Assembly (NCBI GenBank): GCA_013214705.1
Contig: JABSRZ010000007.1
Coordinates: 67,951-131,950 of the forward strand
Length of the DNA stretch: 64,000 nucleotides
Source: Hyphomicrobiales bacterium
GTDB taxonomy: Bacteria; Pseudomonadota; Alphaproteobacteria; Rhizobiales; OSC116
Direction of reading: 5' to 3'
The number at the start of each line of letters is the position of its first letter. Position 1 is the first letter of the stretch. The notes beneath the pieces are model-generated. The model was not told the DNA's origin. It saw only the letters and a program-made list of their open reading frames with translations, and ran no database searches. Below, one piece after another: positions 48,781 through 58,658 of this stretch. Position numbers and translations under genes: made by a program.

Positions 48781-49029
48781 TTATTTTACTTCTGGTTCTT
48801 CAAAATCATAGAGTTGAATCGGTGTGGCAGGCATTATGGTAGATATGGCGTGCTTATAAACGAGTTGCGAATGACCATCCCGGCGCAACAATACGCTAAA
48901 ATTATCAAACCAAGTTACAATGCCTTGTAGCTTAACCCCATTTACCAAAAACACGGTTACAGGGTTTTTTTCTTTGCGTACATTGTTTAAAAATACATCT
49001 TGTAAATTATTCGAGCGCTCCGATGCCAT
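48781..49029 (-). CDS. hfq: RNA chaperone Hfq
   Basis: An 82-residue Sm-like hexameric protein that promotes sRNA-mRNA pairing. The Sm1 motif is [20 protein letters not shown] and Sm2 is [12 protein letters not shown], with [11 protein letters not shown] between them. The open frame starts seven codons earlier, but the ATG at 49029 has GAGGACATT and matches homologues. A sigma-70-like promoter lies about 60-90 bp upstream on this strand, and hflX follows. It is a plausible partner for the candidate sRNA at 22.7 kb. Confidence 0.97.
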   Translation of the reverse strand: MASERSNNLQDVFLNNVRKEKNPVTVFLVNGVKLQGIVTWFDNFSVLLRRDGHSQLVYKHAISTIMPATPIQLYDFEEPEVK

Positions 49030-49090
49030 AATGTCCTCATTCTTATTCAAACTAGAGTTTGGTGAGCTTTATAACTGGTAGCACCAAGCA

Positions 49091-49119
49091 TATAAACAAA
49101 GTGAAAAGAAAGCAATCAA
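49091..49119 (-). promoter_or_regulatory. Predicted promoter of hfq-hflX
   Basis: Read on the minus strand, TTGATT (49114-49119) and TTTATA (49091-49096) are 17 bp apart, placing the transcript start about 55 bp before the hfq ATG. Confidence 0.45.
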
Positions 49120-49165
49120 AACACCATATTCTCGGGTCTATATTTGGTTTATGCATTGATAACCC

Positions 49166-50026
49166 CTAGATAGTGGTTTTTTGCGCATAATTATAGTATT
49201 TTTCAAATAGCAATTTGGCTATTTGGCCAACTTTTCCGCCAGCTATGAGGTGGTTGTCAATTTTAACCACTGGCATCACTATGGTTGTGGCCGATGAGAT
49301 AAACGCTTCTTTGGCCAAAATGGCTTCGCGCAAACTAAACGGCCTTTCGATAAGCCTATATTCAGACTTGTCGATCTGGTTAAAAATTGCCTCACGGGTG
49401 ATGCCCTTTAATATGCTGCCATCGGCTTTTCGGGTGATAATCTCATTATCTTGGTTGATTATCCACGCGTTGGATGAGCCGCCTTCAACCACAAGCCCAT
49501 CTTCGTCGATAAACCAAGCCTCAAACGCGCCTTGTTCTTTAGCCTCTTGTTTGGCCAAACAATTGGGCAATAGGCCAATGGTTTTAATGTCTGGCCGGCT
49601 CCATCTGTTTTCGGCCACAGAAATCACCGCCACGCCCTTTTCATATTGCGCGGTTTTGCTGGCAGGAGACACAGATTTTGCCGTCATGACTATTGACGAT
49701 TTTGTATTTTGCGGGAACACATGGTTTCTTGGTGCAACGCCGCGGGTGACTTGTAAATAAATCAAGCCATCTTTAACCCGATTTTTGGCCACCAATTGCT
49801 TCATCTTTACCACCAATGGTTGGTCCTTCATGGCTGGTATAATTTGAAGTTCCGACAGTGAATAACTTAATCGTTTCAAATGCCTATCTATATCAATAAT
49901 CTGTCCATCTTTAATTTCACAGACTTCATACACGCCGTCTGCAAATTGATAGCCACGGTCCTCAATATGCACATACGCCGCCATGTGTGGCACAAATTGG
50001 CCGTTTACGAATGCTATTCTTGACAT
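49166..50026 (-). CDS. Class IV aminotransferase, probable D-amino acid aminotransferase
   Basis: A 286-residue PLP enzyme of fold type IV. The N terminus RIAFVNGQFVPHMAAYVHIE resembles D-alanine aminotransferases, the PLP Lys is expected in RPDIKTIGLLPNCLAKQEAK, and EAWFIDEDGLVVEGGSSNAW is the conserved phosphate-binding region. It could make D-glutamate or D-alanine for peptidoglycan, or act in branched-chain amino-acid exchange. A related gene lies between trkA and hfq in many alphaproteobacteria. The ATG at 50026 has AAGGAAAAC before it and is preferred over an upstream one. Confidence 0.85.
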   Translation of the reverse strand: MSRIAFVNGQFVPHMAAYVHIEDRGYQFADGVYEVCEIKDGQIIDIDRHLKRLSYSLSELQIIPAMKDQPLVVKMKQLVAKNRVKDGLIYLQVTRGVAPRNHVFPQNTKSSIVMTAKSVSPASKTAQYEKGVAVISVAENRWSRPDIKTIGLLPNCLAKQEAKEQGAFEAWFIDEDGLVVEGGSSNAWIINQDNEIITRKADGSILKGITREAIFNQIDKSEYRLIERPFSLREAILAKEAFISSATTIVMPVVKIDNHLIAGGKVGQIAKLLFEKYYNYAQKTTI

Positions 50027-50036
50027 AAGTTTTCCT

Positions 50037-51488
50037 TTATCTGTTTTTCCAATAGGCAAAATTTAAGAGGCCCAATACCGATATAACTTCTAACCGACCC
50101 AATATCATACCAACGCTTAATATCGCCTGTAAATTGGTTTCTAACTCCGAAAATGGCACCACGGCTTGGCCTTTTGCGCGTACAAAGTCGGCAAATTGTC
50201 CGATATTTGCCACCGCGCCAATGGCGTTTACTAGGCTGGTGTTTAAATCATAATTATAGCTGGCAATCGCGGTTGCCAATATCACCACTAAAAACATATA
50301 AGCGATGAAAAAGCTCCAAATTAGGCGCATAAATTTAACATCTAAACGCATATCCAAAAATTTATTTGAGGTGACCGAATTGGGAAATATCAGTTGGTTT
50401 ATTTCGATTTTTGAATATTTTAACAAAATCACCATTCTAAATAACTTCATACCGCCAGCGGTGGTGAAGGACGCCCCGCCAATAAATGCCAATATGTAAT
50501 AAAAATTAATCGGTTGAGGGTCTGTGTTAATGATCAACCCGGTGGTGGATAATATGGATACGGCGTCAAACAATGCATAAAAATAATATGCGGCGGCATC
50601 CACAAGGCTTAATTGTTTTTCGAAATAGCTAAAAGCGGCGACTGCGAAAGCGAAGAATGTGGTTATAATGATGAATAATTTGACTTCAACATTAAAACTC
50701 AACCGGGTTTTGGCGTTGATAAATTGCCTGAAAAATATAACGATTAACGCCGCGCCGATAAACATGGTTAGCATGATGATGAAGGCGGTATAAGGCGTGT
50801 ATTGACTGGCGTAATCGCCATTATTTAGGTTGTAACCGGTGGTGGATATTGTGTGTAATATCAAATTAAAGGCATCAAATAAATTGGCACCACCAAACAT
50901 AAGCGCGACCACTAGAATAATTGTGATGATAGAATAAGCGCCGCCAACAAGTTTTATAATTGGGAAGAAATTTTCGGTCTGGTTAAATTTTGAACCCAAA
51001 AATTTAGAGCTTTTATCTTGCAATCCCCCAACGCCAAAAGGTGCCAAAATTAATATCACCATGGTGATGGATAATAGACCGCCGCTCCAAGCCAATAGGC
51101 TGCGCCACAAATATAACGCTTCAGGTATATAGCGGTTATTGTCGATAACCGTCGCGCCGGTGGTGGTCAATGCCGACACCGTTTCTATATATGCCTCGGC
51201 ATAGCTGCCCATAAAACTATAAAAAGGTATGGCCGAAAATATCGGTATTATGACCCAAAAATAGACCAGCAATAATATTGAGTCGAGGCGGCCAAGCGCT
51301 TTAAATTTGCCTTTGGTTGCCAGAATTAACGCGCTTCCACAAAATAGTGAAAGAATCACCCCGCCAGAAAAAGCGTAAGTGGTGGGTTGATCGCCCATTA
51401 ATAAGGCGAAAAGCATCAATATCAGTTCAGCCAAGCCGACCAACAATATGCCCACGCCCAAATAATATAAACTACCGTTTTTGTTCAT
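50037..51488 (-). CDS. trkH: Potassium uptake protein, TrkH family
   Basis: A 483-residue inner-membrane channel-like transporter with repeated membrane/pore segments. Selectivity-filter-type loops are seen in SALTTTGATVIDNN, HTISTTGYNLNNGD, SILSTTGLIINTDP and NAIGAVANIGQFAD. Together with TrkA it imports potassium. The translation start lies within a tandem duplication with the preceding intercistronic region. It follows trkA with a 68-bp gap and is followed after 10 bp by the aminotransferase gene. Confidence 0.93.
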   Translation of the reverse strand: MNKNGSLYYLGVGILLVGLAELILMLFALLMGDQPTTYAFSGGVILSLFCGSALILATKGKFKALGRLDSILLLVYFWVIIPIFSAIPFYSFMGSYAEAYIETVSALTTTGATVIDNNRYIPEALYLWRSLLAWSGGLLSITMVILILAPFGVGGLQDKSSKFLGSKFNQTENFFPIIKLVGGAYSIITIILVVALMFGGANLFDAFNLILHTISTTGYNLNNGDYASQYTPYTAFIIMLTMFIGAALIVIFFRQFINAKTRLSFNVEVKLFIIITTFFAFAVAAFSYFEKQLSLVDAAAYYFYALFDAVSILSTTGLIINTDPQPINFYYILAFIGGASFTTAGGMKLFRMVILLKYSKIEINQLIFPNSVTSNKFLDMRLDVKFMRLIWSFFIAYMFLVVILATAIASYNYDLNTSLVNAIGAVANIGQFADFVRAKGQAVVPFSELETNLQAILSVGMILGRLEVISVLGLLNFAYWKNR

Positions 51489-51523
51489 ACAATCTGCCTA
51501 TTTATTCATACAATTTGCCTATT
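51484..51523 (-). repeat. 21-bp-period tandem duplication at the trkH start
   Basis: TTCATACAATCTGCCTATT (51484-51502) recurs with one mismatch at 51505-51523. Each copy carries, on the minus strand, AATAGGC, a short spacer and ATGAA, so the trkH start region is duplicated. The upstream copy encodes only Met-Asn-Lys before an in-frame TAG (51498-51509). Confidence 0.85.
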
Positions 51524-51556
51524 GGATAAAATTGCATTCATCCAAATACCGTTCTG

Positions 51557-52933
51557 CTAAAAATAATCTATGCTAACTCTGAACAATTGTTCGACTTGCT
51601 TAACCGCACCGGCTTTGGCAAACATAACCACCCGGTCACCAGCTTGAATGATAGAGCCACCATTGGGCATAATGATTTTATCACCCCGCACGATGGCGCC
51701 CAAACGCACACCATCTGGCAAATGAACATCGCGCAATGGTTTTTTGACCAAGGGTGAGGTGCTTAAAGCCTCGGCTTCTATTATCTCGCCTTGGCCGTTG
51801 AGTATAGAATGCACGCCGCGTATACGCCCACGCCGTACATATTGTAATATTTTAGAAATCGTGGTCGATTTAGGGTTGATGTAAGCATCAATGCCCAATG
51901 AGGGAATGAGAGATGTGTATTTATCACTGCTTAACAAACAGGCTGTGGTTGTCGCACCTTCATTTTTTGCCATCACCGAGGCTAACATATTCACCTGGTC
52001 ATTATTGGTCAAAGATACAAATGTGCCGGCATGTGCAACCCCGGCTTCGCGCAATATTTCGGCGTCCAGAGCGCTGCCATGCAATACCAATGTATTGCTC
52101 AATTCATCGGCGATAAATTCGGCGCGTTCATGCTGGTTTTCGATAATTTTAACTTTGACGCTTCGGTTCAAACTTTCTAAACGTTTGGCAACATATAGGC
52201 CAATGTTACCACCTCCAGCAATGACCACATGGTTGGTGGTTTCGGTGTTTTTGCCAAAAATTCCTAAAAGTCGAGACACTTGGCTATAATCTGCAATTAG
52301 ATAGACATTATCGCCCTCAACCAGCATTTCGGAGCTGTTCACAACGATAAGTTCACCTTGGCGTTCAATGGCGACAATGACCGAAAATAAATCCGGGAAT
52401 AATTCGGTCAATTGTTTAATCGGGGTGTCGATGATGGGGCAATTTTCGTCGCAATTAATGCCAACAAGGGCAATTTTATCTTCGACAAACCCGACCATTT
52501 CAAACGCGCCGGGCAATGAAAGCCGGGTCACCACAGTTTCGCCAACCTCAATTTCTGGCGAAATAATAACATCAATGGGTGAGTGATCACGCGAAAATAA
52601 GTCGCCCCATTGTTTGTCTAAATAAGCCTGAGAGCGGATTCGCGCCACTTTGGTTGGCACGTTAAAGATGCTGTGCGCCACTTGGCAGGCGGCCATATTC
52701 ACTTCATCATATAAGGTCACGCCAATGATCATATCGGCAATGTCACAACCAGCCTGTTTTAAAACTTCCGGGTGTGCTCCATGACCGATGACCGTCTGCA
52801 CATCCAATTGGTCAGAAATCGCTTTGACCAATACCGGGTTTCTATCAATAACCGTAACGTCATTTTGCTCTCTTGATAGCACTTCGGCAATGCCAAACCC
52901 AACCTGCCCTGCACCACATATAACAATTTTCAT
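51557..52933 (-). CDS. trkA: Trk potassium transport regulator TrkA
   Basis: A 458-residue cytoplasmic NAD-binding subunit that gates TrkH/TrkG. It has two copies of the RCK_N domain, with NAD motifs ICGAGQVGFGIAEVL (residues 4-18) and IAGGGNIGLYVAKRL in the second half, each followed by a TrkA_C domain (for example EVGETVVTRLSLPGAFEMVG). AAGG is eight bases before the ATG. It is divergent from ntrY across 238 bp in which I saw no obvious regulator site. Confidence 0.96.
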   Translation of the reverse strand: MKIVICGAGQVGFGIAEVLSREQNDVTVIDRNPVLVKAISDQLDVQTVIGHGAHPEVLKQAGCDIADMIIGVTLYDEVNMAACQVAHSIFNVPTKVARIRSQAYLDKQWGDLFSRDHSPIDVIISPEIEVGETVVTRLSLPGAFEMVGFVEDKIALVGINCDENCPIIDTPIKQLTELFPDLFSVIVAIERQGELIVVNSSEMLVEGDNVYLIADYSQVSRLLGIFGKNTETTNHVVIAGGGNIGLYVAKRLESLNRSVKVKIIENQHERAEFIADELSNTLVLHGSALDAEILREAGVAHAGTFVSLTNNDQVNMLASVMAKNEGATTTACLLSSDKYTSLIPSLGIDAYINPKSTTISKILQYVRRGRIRGVHSILNGQGEIIEAEALSTSPLVKKPLRDVHLPDGVRLGAIVRGDKIIMPNGGSIIQAGDRVVMFAKAGAVKQVEQLFRVSIDYF

Positions 52934-53171
52934 GTTAAGCCTTATTTATAACTAAGTTGCCCCTTAATAACTGTCATATTATATAATGCGCATCAAAATG
53001 AAAAGCCATATTATCGAAACCATATATTTGCTACATAAATTAATTGTAGAGCTGGTGGTCACAATAATTAACTAATGATTTCAACAGATGTAAATTGCCC
53101 AATATAAAATGTTGCAAATATGTTACACTTAGCTAATGTGTTAAAAACCACCGATTCTACTGAGTTCTTAC

Positions 53172-55442
53172 ATGAGCCAAAACATCGATAACGTATTTGT
53201 TGAGCCAAAAGTACGGCCCTATAAAATATTAAGCCTGACATCAATCGGCTTTGTATGCGTATTCGCCATGATTGGCCTAGCCATCACGACTTATTCTATC
53301 ATCGCTGGGCTGACTGATATGGCACTTACTGAAGATGTGATCTATATTTTAATCGGGGTGAACATTTTTGCCATTGTGGTGCTGACATTGCTCATCAGTT
53401 TCCAAATTTTTAGGCTTTCAAAAGCCCGCAAATCCAACGTAGCGGGGGCAAATTTACATTCTCGTCTGGTGTTTTATTTCTCGGTAATGTCGGCAATTCC
53501 GGCTATTTTGGTGGCGGTGTTTTCATCATTAACGCTTAGCCAAGGTTTAGATAATTATTTTTCTGAACGCACCAAAAAGGTTATAGATAATTCACAAATT
53601 GTGGCCGAATTATATAATGATTCGCACGCAACCAGTGTTTGGAGCAGCGCGGAAGCTTTGGCACAGGTGATAAACCGCATCTATCCACTATATCAAGGCA
53701 CCATTGAAACCAACCCAACAACCCGCAAAAATCTTGAGATTGAACTCGAAGTTCAAGTGCTGTTCAAACAGTTAGATGGTGCGCTTATTTGGAACGCCAA
53801 TAAAGACCAAGTCCTAGCCAAATACGACAATTATCCAGACAATAAATTTCCCCGCCCGTGGGATAGTTCGATACGTGAGGCGACCGATGAGGGCATCACC
53901 AAACTCAAAACACCCAGCAAATCTCTGATTCTAATATATCTAGAGAATTTCGATTTATTTTTATATGTATACCGCAATATTGACCCGATTATCACCCAAC
54001 AAATATTGAGCGCCAACCGCTCCCGGCAGGAATATCTGAATTTAGAAAAACAAACCGATGATGTGCAAATTGTTTTTGCACTCATGTATATTGGGATAGG
54101 TTTGGCGTTGGTGTTATCGGCTATTTGGATTGGTTTTCGGGTGGCAGATCAATTGATCACGCCGATTCGAAGGCTGATAAACGCCGCCCAAATGGTATCG
54201 GCTGGGCATTATCAAGTTGCGCTGCCCATCAACAGAAATGAGGGCGATTTAGCCGATCTAAGCCTCACTTTTAATGAGATGACCCAGCGATTAACTGACC
54301 AAAGGCAAGATTTAATCACCGCCAATGAAGATGTTGACACCCGTCGTAGGTTTAATGAAGCCATGTTGTCAGGCGTATCTGCTGGCGTCATTGGCTTAGA
54401 TATAGATCATAATATCACATTGTTAAATGGCCCTGCCGAATTGCTGTTAAACAAAACCAACATAAACGCCATTGGCAAAAAATTAGACGAAATATCACCC
54501 GAACTTGGTGAGGCTTTGGCCAATTTATTTATCGGCGGTCTAAAAGTGCCAAATGGGCAGATTAGTTTAGGTTTAGAAAATGAAGAACGGATTTTAAATT
54601 ACCGCATTACCGAAGAAATTTCCGGCGATCATAATGAAGGCTTTGTGATAACGTTAGATGACATTACAGACTTAGTCACCGCGCAGCGCACATCCGCTTG
54701 GTCAGACATTGCCCGTAGGATCGCGCATGAGATTAAAAACCCACTCACGCCCATTCAATTGTCGGCCGAGCGCTTAAGGCGGCGGTATCGCAAAAAAGTG
54801 CCCGAGGATGATACGGTGTTTGACCAATGTATTGATACCATTGTCAGGCAGGTCGGTGACATTGGCAATATGGTCGATGAGTTTGCGTCATTTGCCAAAA
54901 TGCCGAGCGCCACGCTTAAACGCGGCGACATTGTAAAATCGATTAAAGAAGCTATTTTTCTGCAAAAAGTCGGCAACCCGAACATAGATATCTTTACCGA
55001 TTTGCCAGATGATGCCATCGAATTGAATATCGACAGACGGTTGGTCACTCAAGTGATAACCAACATTGTCAAGAATGCCACAGAATCAATTGAAACCGCA
55101 TTTTCTGACAAAATATTAAAGCGAGAAAGTGACGTTGGCAAAATCTACATTGCCATCGAACAAAAGCATGATTGTTACAATATAACCATTAGCGACAATG
55201 GCATTGGGCTACCAAAAACTGGCCGCCACAAATTGCTCGAACCTTATATGACCACACGTAGCAAGGGCACTGGGCTTGGGCTTGCCATCGTAAAACATAT
55301 TATGGAAGAGCATCTAGGCTCAATCTATTTGGGCGATGCAGCCCCAACAATTGGCTATGATCACGGGGCGAAAATTACGCTTAGTTTCCCCGTATTGGCA
55401 GAAGACACGAATGAAGTTACAGGAGTAGAAGATGGCGGCTGA
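53172..55442 (+). CDS. ntrY: Nitrogen-regulation sensor histidine kinase NtrY
   Basis: A 756-residue membrane sensor kinase. Several N-terminal membrane helices and a periplasmic loop precede a HAMP segment (LITPIRRLINAAQMVSAGHY), a PAS-like domain with VIGLDIDHNITLLNG, and the kinase core with His519 in IARRIAHEIKNPLTPIQLSA, NIVKNATESIE and GTGLGLAIVKHIMEEHLG. It phosphorylates NtrX; the pair is linked to nitrogen metabolism, envelope and redox control in other alphaproteobacteria. Its stop overlaps the ntrX start by 11 bases. Confidence 0.95.
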   Translation: MSQNIDNVFVEPKVRPYKILSLTSIGFVCVFAMIGLAITTYSIIAGLTDMALTEDVIYILIGVNIFAIVVLTLLISFQIFRLSKARKSNVAGANLHSRLVFYFSVMSAIPAILVAVFSSLTLSQGLDNYFSERTKKVIDNSQIVAELYNDSHATSVWSSAEALAQVINRIYPLYQGTIETNPTTRKNLEIELEVQVLFKQLDGALIWNANKDQVLAKYDNYPDNKFPRPWDSSIREATDEGITKLKTPSKSLILIYLENFDLFLYVYRNIDPIITQQILSANRSRQEYLNLEKQTDDVQIVFALMYIGIGLALVLSAIWIGFRVADQLITPIRRLINAAQMVSAGHYQVALPINRNEGDLADLSLTFNEMTQRLTDQRQDLITANEDVDTRRRFNEAMLSGVSAGVIGLDIDHNITLLNGPAELLLNKTNINAIGKKLDEISPELGEALANLFIGGLKVPNGQISLGLENEERILNYRITEEISGDHNEGFVITLDDITDLVTAQRTSAWSDIARRIAHEIKNPLTPIQLSAERLRRRYRKKVPEDDTVFDQCIDTIVRQVGDIGNMVDEFASFAKMPSATLKRGDIVKSIKEAIFLQKVGNPNIDIFTDLPDDAIELNIDRRLVTQVITNIVKNATESIETAFSDKILKRESDVGKIYIAIEQKHDCYNITISDNGIGLPKTGRHKLLEPYMTTRSKGTGLGLAIVKHIMEEHLGSIYLGDAAPTIGYDHGAKITLSFPVLAEDTNEVTGVEDGG

Positions 55443-56802
55443 TATACTTATAATTGACGATGAAGTCGATATACGTGAGCTAATTGCAGGCATTTTGGAG
55501 GATGAAGGGTATGAGACCCGAACCGCCGATAGTGCCGATGGAGCGTTGTTGGCCATTAAAGATAGGCGGCCATCGCTCATTGTTTTGGATATTTGGCTAG
55601 AGGGCAGCCGCCTAGACGGGCTTGAATTGTTAGAGCTGGTTAAGCAATCTCACCCCAATTTACCGGTGGTTATCATCAGCGGTCATGGCAATGTAGAAAC
55701 CGCAGTTTCGGCCATTCGCAAGGGTGCCTATGATTATATCGAAAAGCCATTCAAAGTAGATAGGCTGATATTATTGGTCGAACGGGCGCTAGAAAATTCT
55801 AGCCTTAAACGCGAAAATACCGAGCTAAAACAAAAATCCGGTGAAGATAAAATCATCGGCAATTCGCCACTGACCAGACAGTTGATTCACAACATTGAAA
55901 AGATTGCCCCTACAAATAGCCGTATTTACATCACTGGTTTACCGGGCACAGGCAAAGAGCTAGCAGCGCGCGCCATCCACCAAGCCTCCCACCGTGCAGA
56001 TAGGCCGTTTATAACCATAAATAGCGCGGCACTGGTTGCCGAAAAAATGGAAGAAGAGTTATTTGGCATCGAAGACGCCAATGGTGACGTGACCAAAATT
56101 GGCGCGTTTGAAGAAGGCCATGGCGGCACGTTGATGATTGATGAAGTAGGCGATATGCCGACTGATACCCAAGCCAAAATACTGCGTGTGCTGGTAAACC
56201 AACAGTTTGAGCGGGTTGGCGGGCATAAGAAAGTTAGGGTTGATGTGCGCATTATCACCACCTCTAGCCGCGATTTAACCATGGCCATTGCCAAAGGCCA
56301 GTTTAGAGAGGATTTATACCATCGCTTGGCGGTCGTGCCCCTGCACGTGCCAACGCTAGAAGAACGACGCGAGGACATCCCGAGTTTGATCGCCGAATTT
56401 GCTAACAATTATTGTCAGGTTTCGGGCCTGATAGAAAAAGATTTTGACATCAGCGCCATTGCTATGCTGCAAACCAAAACTTGGCAAGGCAATGCCCGCG
56501 AATTGCGCAACCATATTGAACGTCTGATTATTTTAAAAGGCGAGGATAGTGATAACATCATTTCGGTAGATGACATCCAAAATGTCGAAAACAGTATAGA
56601 CAGCCAGATGGCCGGATTTTCCAATACCGAGATTATGTCATTGCCGCTACGTGAGGCACGCGAATTGTTTGAAAAAGAATATTTAACCACCCAAATCAGT
56701 CGGTTTAGCGGAAATATTTCTAAAACTGCAAACTTCATCGGTATGGAAAGATCGGCTCTGCATCGTAAGCTAAAAAGCTTAGAAGTGAAAACCGAAAAAT
56801 GA
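55432..56802 (+). CDS. ntrX: Response regulator NtrX
   Basis: A 456-residue NtrC-family regulator. The receiver domain has Asp53 (LIVLDIWLEGSRLDG) and KPFKVDRLILL; the AAA domain has Walker A ITGLPGTGKELAARAIHQ and GGTLMIDEVGDMPTD; the C terminus is a Fis-type helix-turn-helix (FSGNISKTANFIGMERSALH). The sigma-54-contact loop GAFTGA is absent: ELFGIEDANGDVTKIGAFEE occupies that place, as in other alphaproteobacterial NtrX, so it probably regulates without activating sigma-54. It is co-translated with ntrY. Confidence 0.95.
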   Translation: MAADILIIDDEVDIRELIAGILEDEGYETRTADSADGALLAIKDRRPSLIVLDIWLEGSRLDGLELLELVKQSHPNLPVVIISGHGNVETAVSAIRKGAYDYIEKPFKVDRLILLVERALENSSLKRENTELKQKSGEDKIIGNSPLTRQLIHNIEKIAPTNSRIYITGLPGTGKELAARAIHQASHRADRPFITINSAALVAEKMEEELFGIEDANGDVTKIGAFEEGHGGTLMIDEVGDMPTDTQAKILRVLVNQQFERVGGHKKVRVDVRIITTSSRDLTMAIAKGQFREDLYHRLAVVPLHVPTLEERREDIPSLIAEFANNYCQVSGLIEKDFDISAIAMLQTKTWQGNARELRNHIERLIILKGEDSDNIISVDDIQNVENSIDSQMAGFSNTEIMSLPLREARELFEKEYLTTQISRFSGNISKTANFIGMERSALHRKLKSLEVKTEK

Positions 56803-56822
56803 GCGGTGCAAAAATAATGCGG

Positions 56823-56849
56823 ACAAAAAATAAAGGGGCGAAAGCCCCC
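56823..56849 (-). terminator. Terminator downstream of gatB
   Basis: On the minus strand GGGGC pairs with GCCCC around a four-base loop, followed by TTTATTTTTT. It lies 17 bp after the gatB stop and ends the gat operon. Confidence 0.85.
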
Positions 56850-56865
56850 AAATTATCTATCTAAT

Positions 56866-58317
56866 TCAATCTAAACCCAGTTTGCTTTTCACCAGATCAC
56901 TAACCGCTTGCGGGTTAGCTTTGCCACCAGTGGCTTGCATAACTTGGCCAACAAACCAGCCGGCCATTTTGGGTTTGGCGATGGCTTGCTCAACTTTATC
57001 TGGATTGGCTGCTATCACTTGGTCAACCGCTTTTTCAATCGCGCCAGTATCTGTAACTTGTTTCAGGCCTTGATCTTCGACAATTTTGGCAGCGCCCTCG
57101 CCGGTCTTCAGCATTATTTCAAACACTTGTTTGGCGATTTTGTTCGAAACCGTTTTGTCAGTCACCAAACCGACCAATTCGCCCAACGCTTCGGCGTTAA
57201 TCGGCGATGTGGCAATGGTGTAACCTTGCTTATTCAGCATACCAAACAGGTCTCCGGTAACCCAGTTAACCGCCAGTTTTGCATCTACACCTTTGGCAAC
57301 GATTTCAAAATAGTCGGCATTTTCTGGCGCGGCGACAAGAATATTGGCATCATATGAATTCAAACCATATTGGCTCATAAGGCGCTCATGTTTTTGGTCT
57401 GGCAATTCAGGTATTGTTGCCTTAATGGCATCAACAAAAGACTGTTCCAGCACCACTGGCAACAAATCCGGGTCCGGGAAATAGCGGTAATCATGGGCTT
57501 CTTCTTTAGAGCGCATCGACCTAGTTTCGCCTTTGGCGACGTCCCATAAGCGGGTTTCTTGGGTAATCACCCCGCCATCTTCAATGAGATCTACTTGGCG
57601 CCGGGCTTCATATTCGATCGCCATCCCAATGTTACGAATTGAATTCATGTTTTTGATTTCACAGCGTGTGCCCAATTCAGCACCTGGGCGGCGCACGGAT
57701 ACATTTACGTCAGCGCGCAGTGAACCCTGCTCCATATTGCCATCACAAGTGCCGAGATAACGCAAAATGGTTCTAATTTTAGTCACATATAATTTGGCTT
57801 GTTCGGCTGTGCGCATGTCAGGGTCAGATACGATCTCCATCAACGCCACGCCAGAACGGTTTAAATCCACACAAGATTGGTTGGGGTATAAATCATGGAT
57901 AGATTTGCCCGCATCTTGCTCTAAATGCAAACGCTCAATGCCAATGTCGTGGGTCGAACCATCGGCCAGCTCTATGGTCACTATGCCTTTGCCGACAATC
58001 GGGTCAGTAAATTGCGAAATTTGGTAACCTTGAGGCAAATCGGGGTAAAAATAGTTTTTACGGTCAAATATTGAGACCAAATTAATTTCGGCATTCAAGC
58101 CCAAGCCGGTCAATACCGCTTGTCTGTAACAAAATTCATTCACCACTGGCAACATGCCGGGCATGGCAGCGTCTACCAAACTCACTTGGCTATTTGGCTC
58201 AGCGCCAAAAGTGGTGGCCGCGCCAGACATTAATTTAGAATTAGATGATATCTGAGCGTGAATTTCCAAACCCATGACGATTTCCCAATCGCCCGTTGCA
58301 CCTTGAATGTAAGACAT
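56866..58317 (-). CDS. gatB: Asp-tRNA(Asn)/Glu-tRNA(Gln) amidotransferase subunit B
   Basis: The kinase/tRNA-binding subunit of the GatCAB complex, which converts misacylated Glu-tRNA-Gln and Asp-tRNA-Asn to the correct amides. The 483-residue protein shows [66 protein letters not shown] and [10 protein letters not shown], then a YqeY-like C-terminal tail. Its ATG shares one base with the stop of the chorismate mutase gene (TAATG). Confidence 0.97.
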   Translation of the reverse strand: MSYIQGATGDWEIVMGLEIHAQISSNSKLMSGAATTFGAEPNSQVSLVDAAMPGMLPVVNEFCYRQAVLTGLGLNAEINLVSIFDRKNYFYPDLPQGYQISQFTDPIVGKGIVTIELADGSTHDIGIERLHLEQDAGKSIHDLYPNQSCVDLNRSGVALMEIVSDPDMRTAEQAKLYVTKIRTILRYLGTCDGNMEQGSLRADVNVSVRRPGAELGTRCEIKNMNSIRNIGMAIEYEARRQVDLIEDGGVITQETRLWDVAKGETRSMRSKEEAHDYRYFPDPDLLPVVLEQSFVDAIKATIPELPDQKHERLMSQYGLNSYDANILVAAPENADYFEIVAKGVDAKLAVNWVTGDLFGMLNKQGYTIATSPINAEALGELVGLVTDKTVSNKIAKQVFEIMLKTGEGAAKIVEDQGLKQVTDTGAIEKAVDQVIAANPDKVEQAIAKPKMAGWFVGQVMQATGGKANPQAVSDLVKSKLGLD

Positions 58318-58646
58318 TAAGCGTCCTTTTCTTTGTTTTTATCGCCACCATACATTTTGCGAAATTCGTCCTGCTCAAATTTAATATGTTGATCAATCAA
58401 TGCCCGCCAAATGTTTTCGGCAAGTTTTTGGTTCAACCCATAATTGGCAGCTTCATCACGCATTCTAAAAGCTATTTCATCTATGCGCTTCTGTACGATG
58501 ACATCTTCGATTGTTGATTTAAATTTAGGCGCTTGCGCCACATAACCGGCTCGTTCAGCCATTAACGGCAGAATGAGATCATCCATACGGTCAATTTCGG
58601 CGCGAATTTCGGCCATTGAATTGCAATTTTTAGCGGCGTTTTCCAT
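58317..58646 (-). CDS. Chorismate mutase, AroQ type
   Basis: A 109-residue helical protein matching the AroQ chorismate mutase domain: [33 protein letters not shown] and a final helix [19 protein letters not shown]. It would convert chorismate to prephenate for phenylalanine and tyrosine synthesis, with the expected Arg and Lys on helices 1 and 2. A Met eleven residues in is another possible start. It is placed between gatA and gatB and translationally coupled to gatB, an unexpected partner for a metabolic enzyme. Confidence 0.85.
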   Translation of the reverse strand: MENAAKNCNSMAEIRAEIDRMDDLILPLMAERAGYVAQAPKFKSTIEDVIVQKRIDEIAFRMRDEAANYGLNQKLAENIWRALIDQHIKFEQDEFRKMYGGDKNKEKDA

Positions 58647-58658
58647 TAGTTTCTAAAC

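Noticed and set aside
52934-53171. The 238-bp trkA-ntrY divergent gap as a site of a small RNA.
   Set aside because: AT-rich with no stable hairpin, terminator or conserved motif visible by eye.
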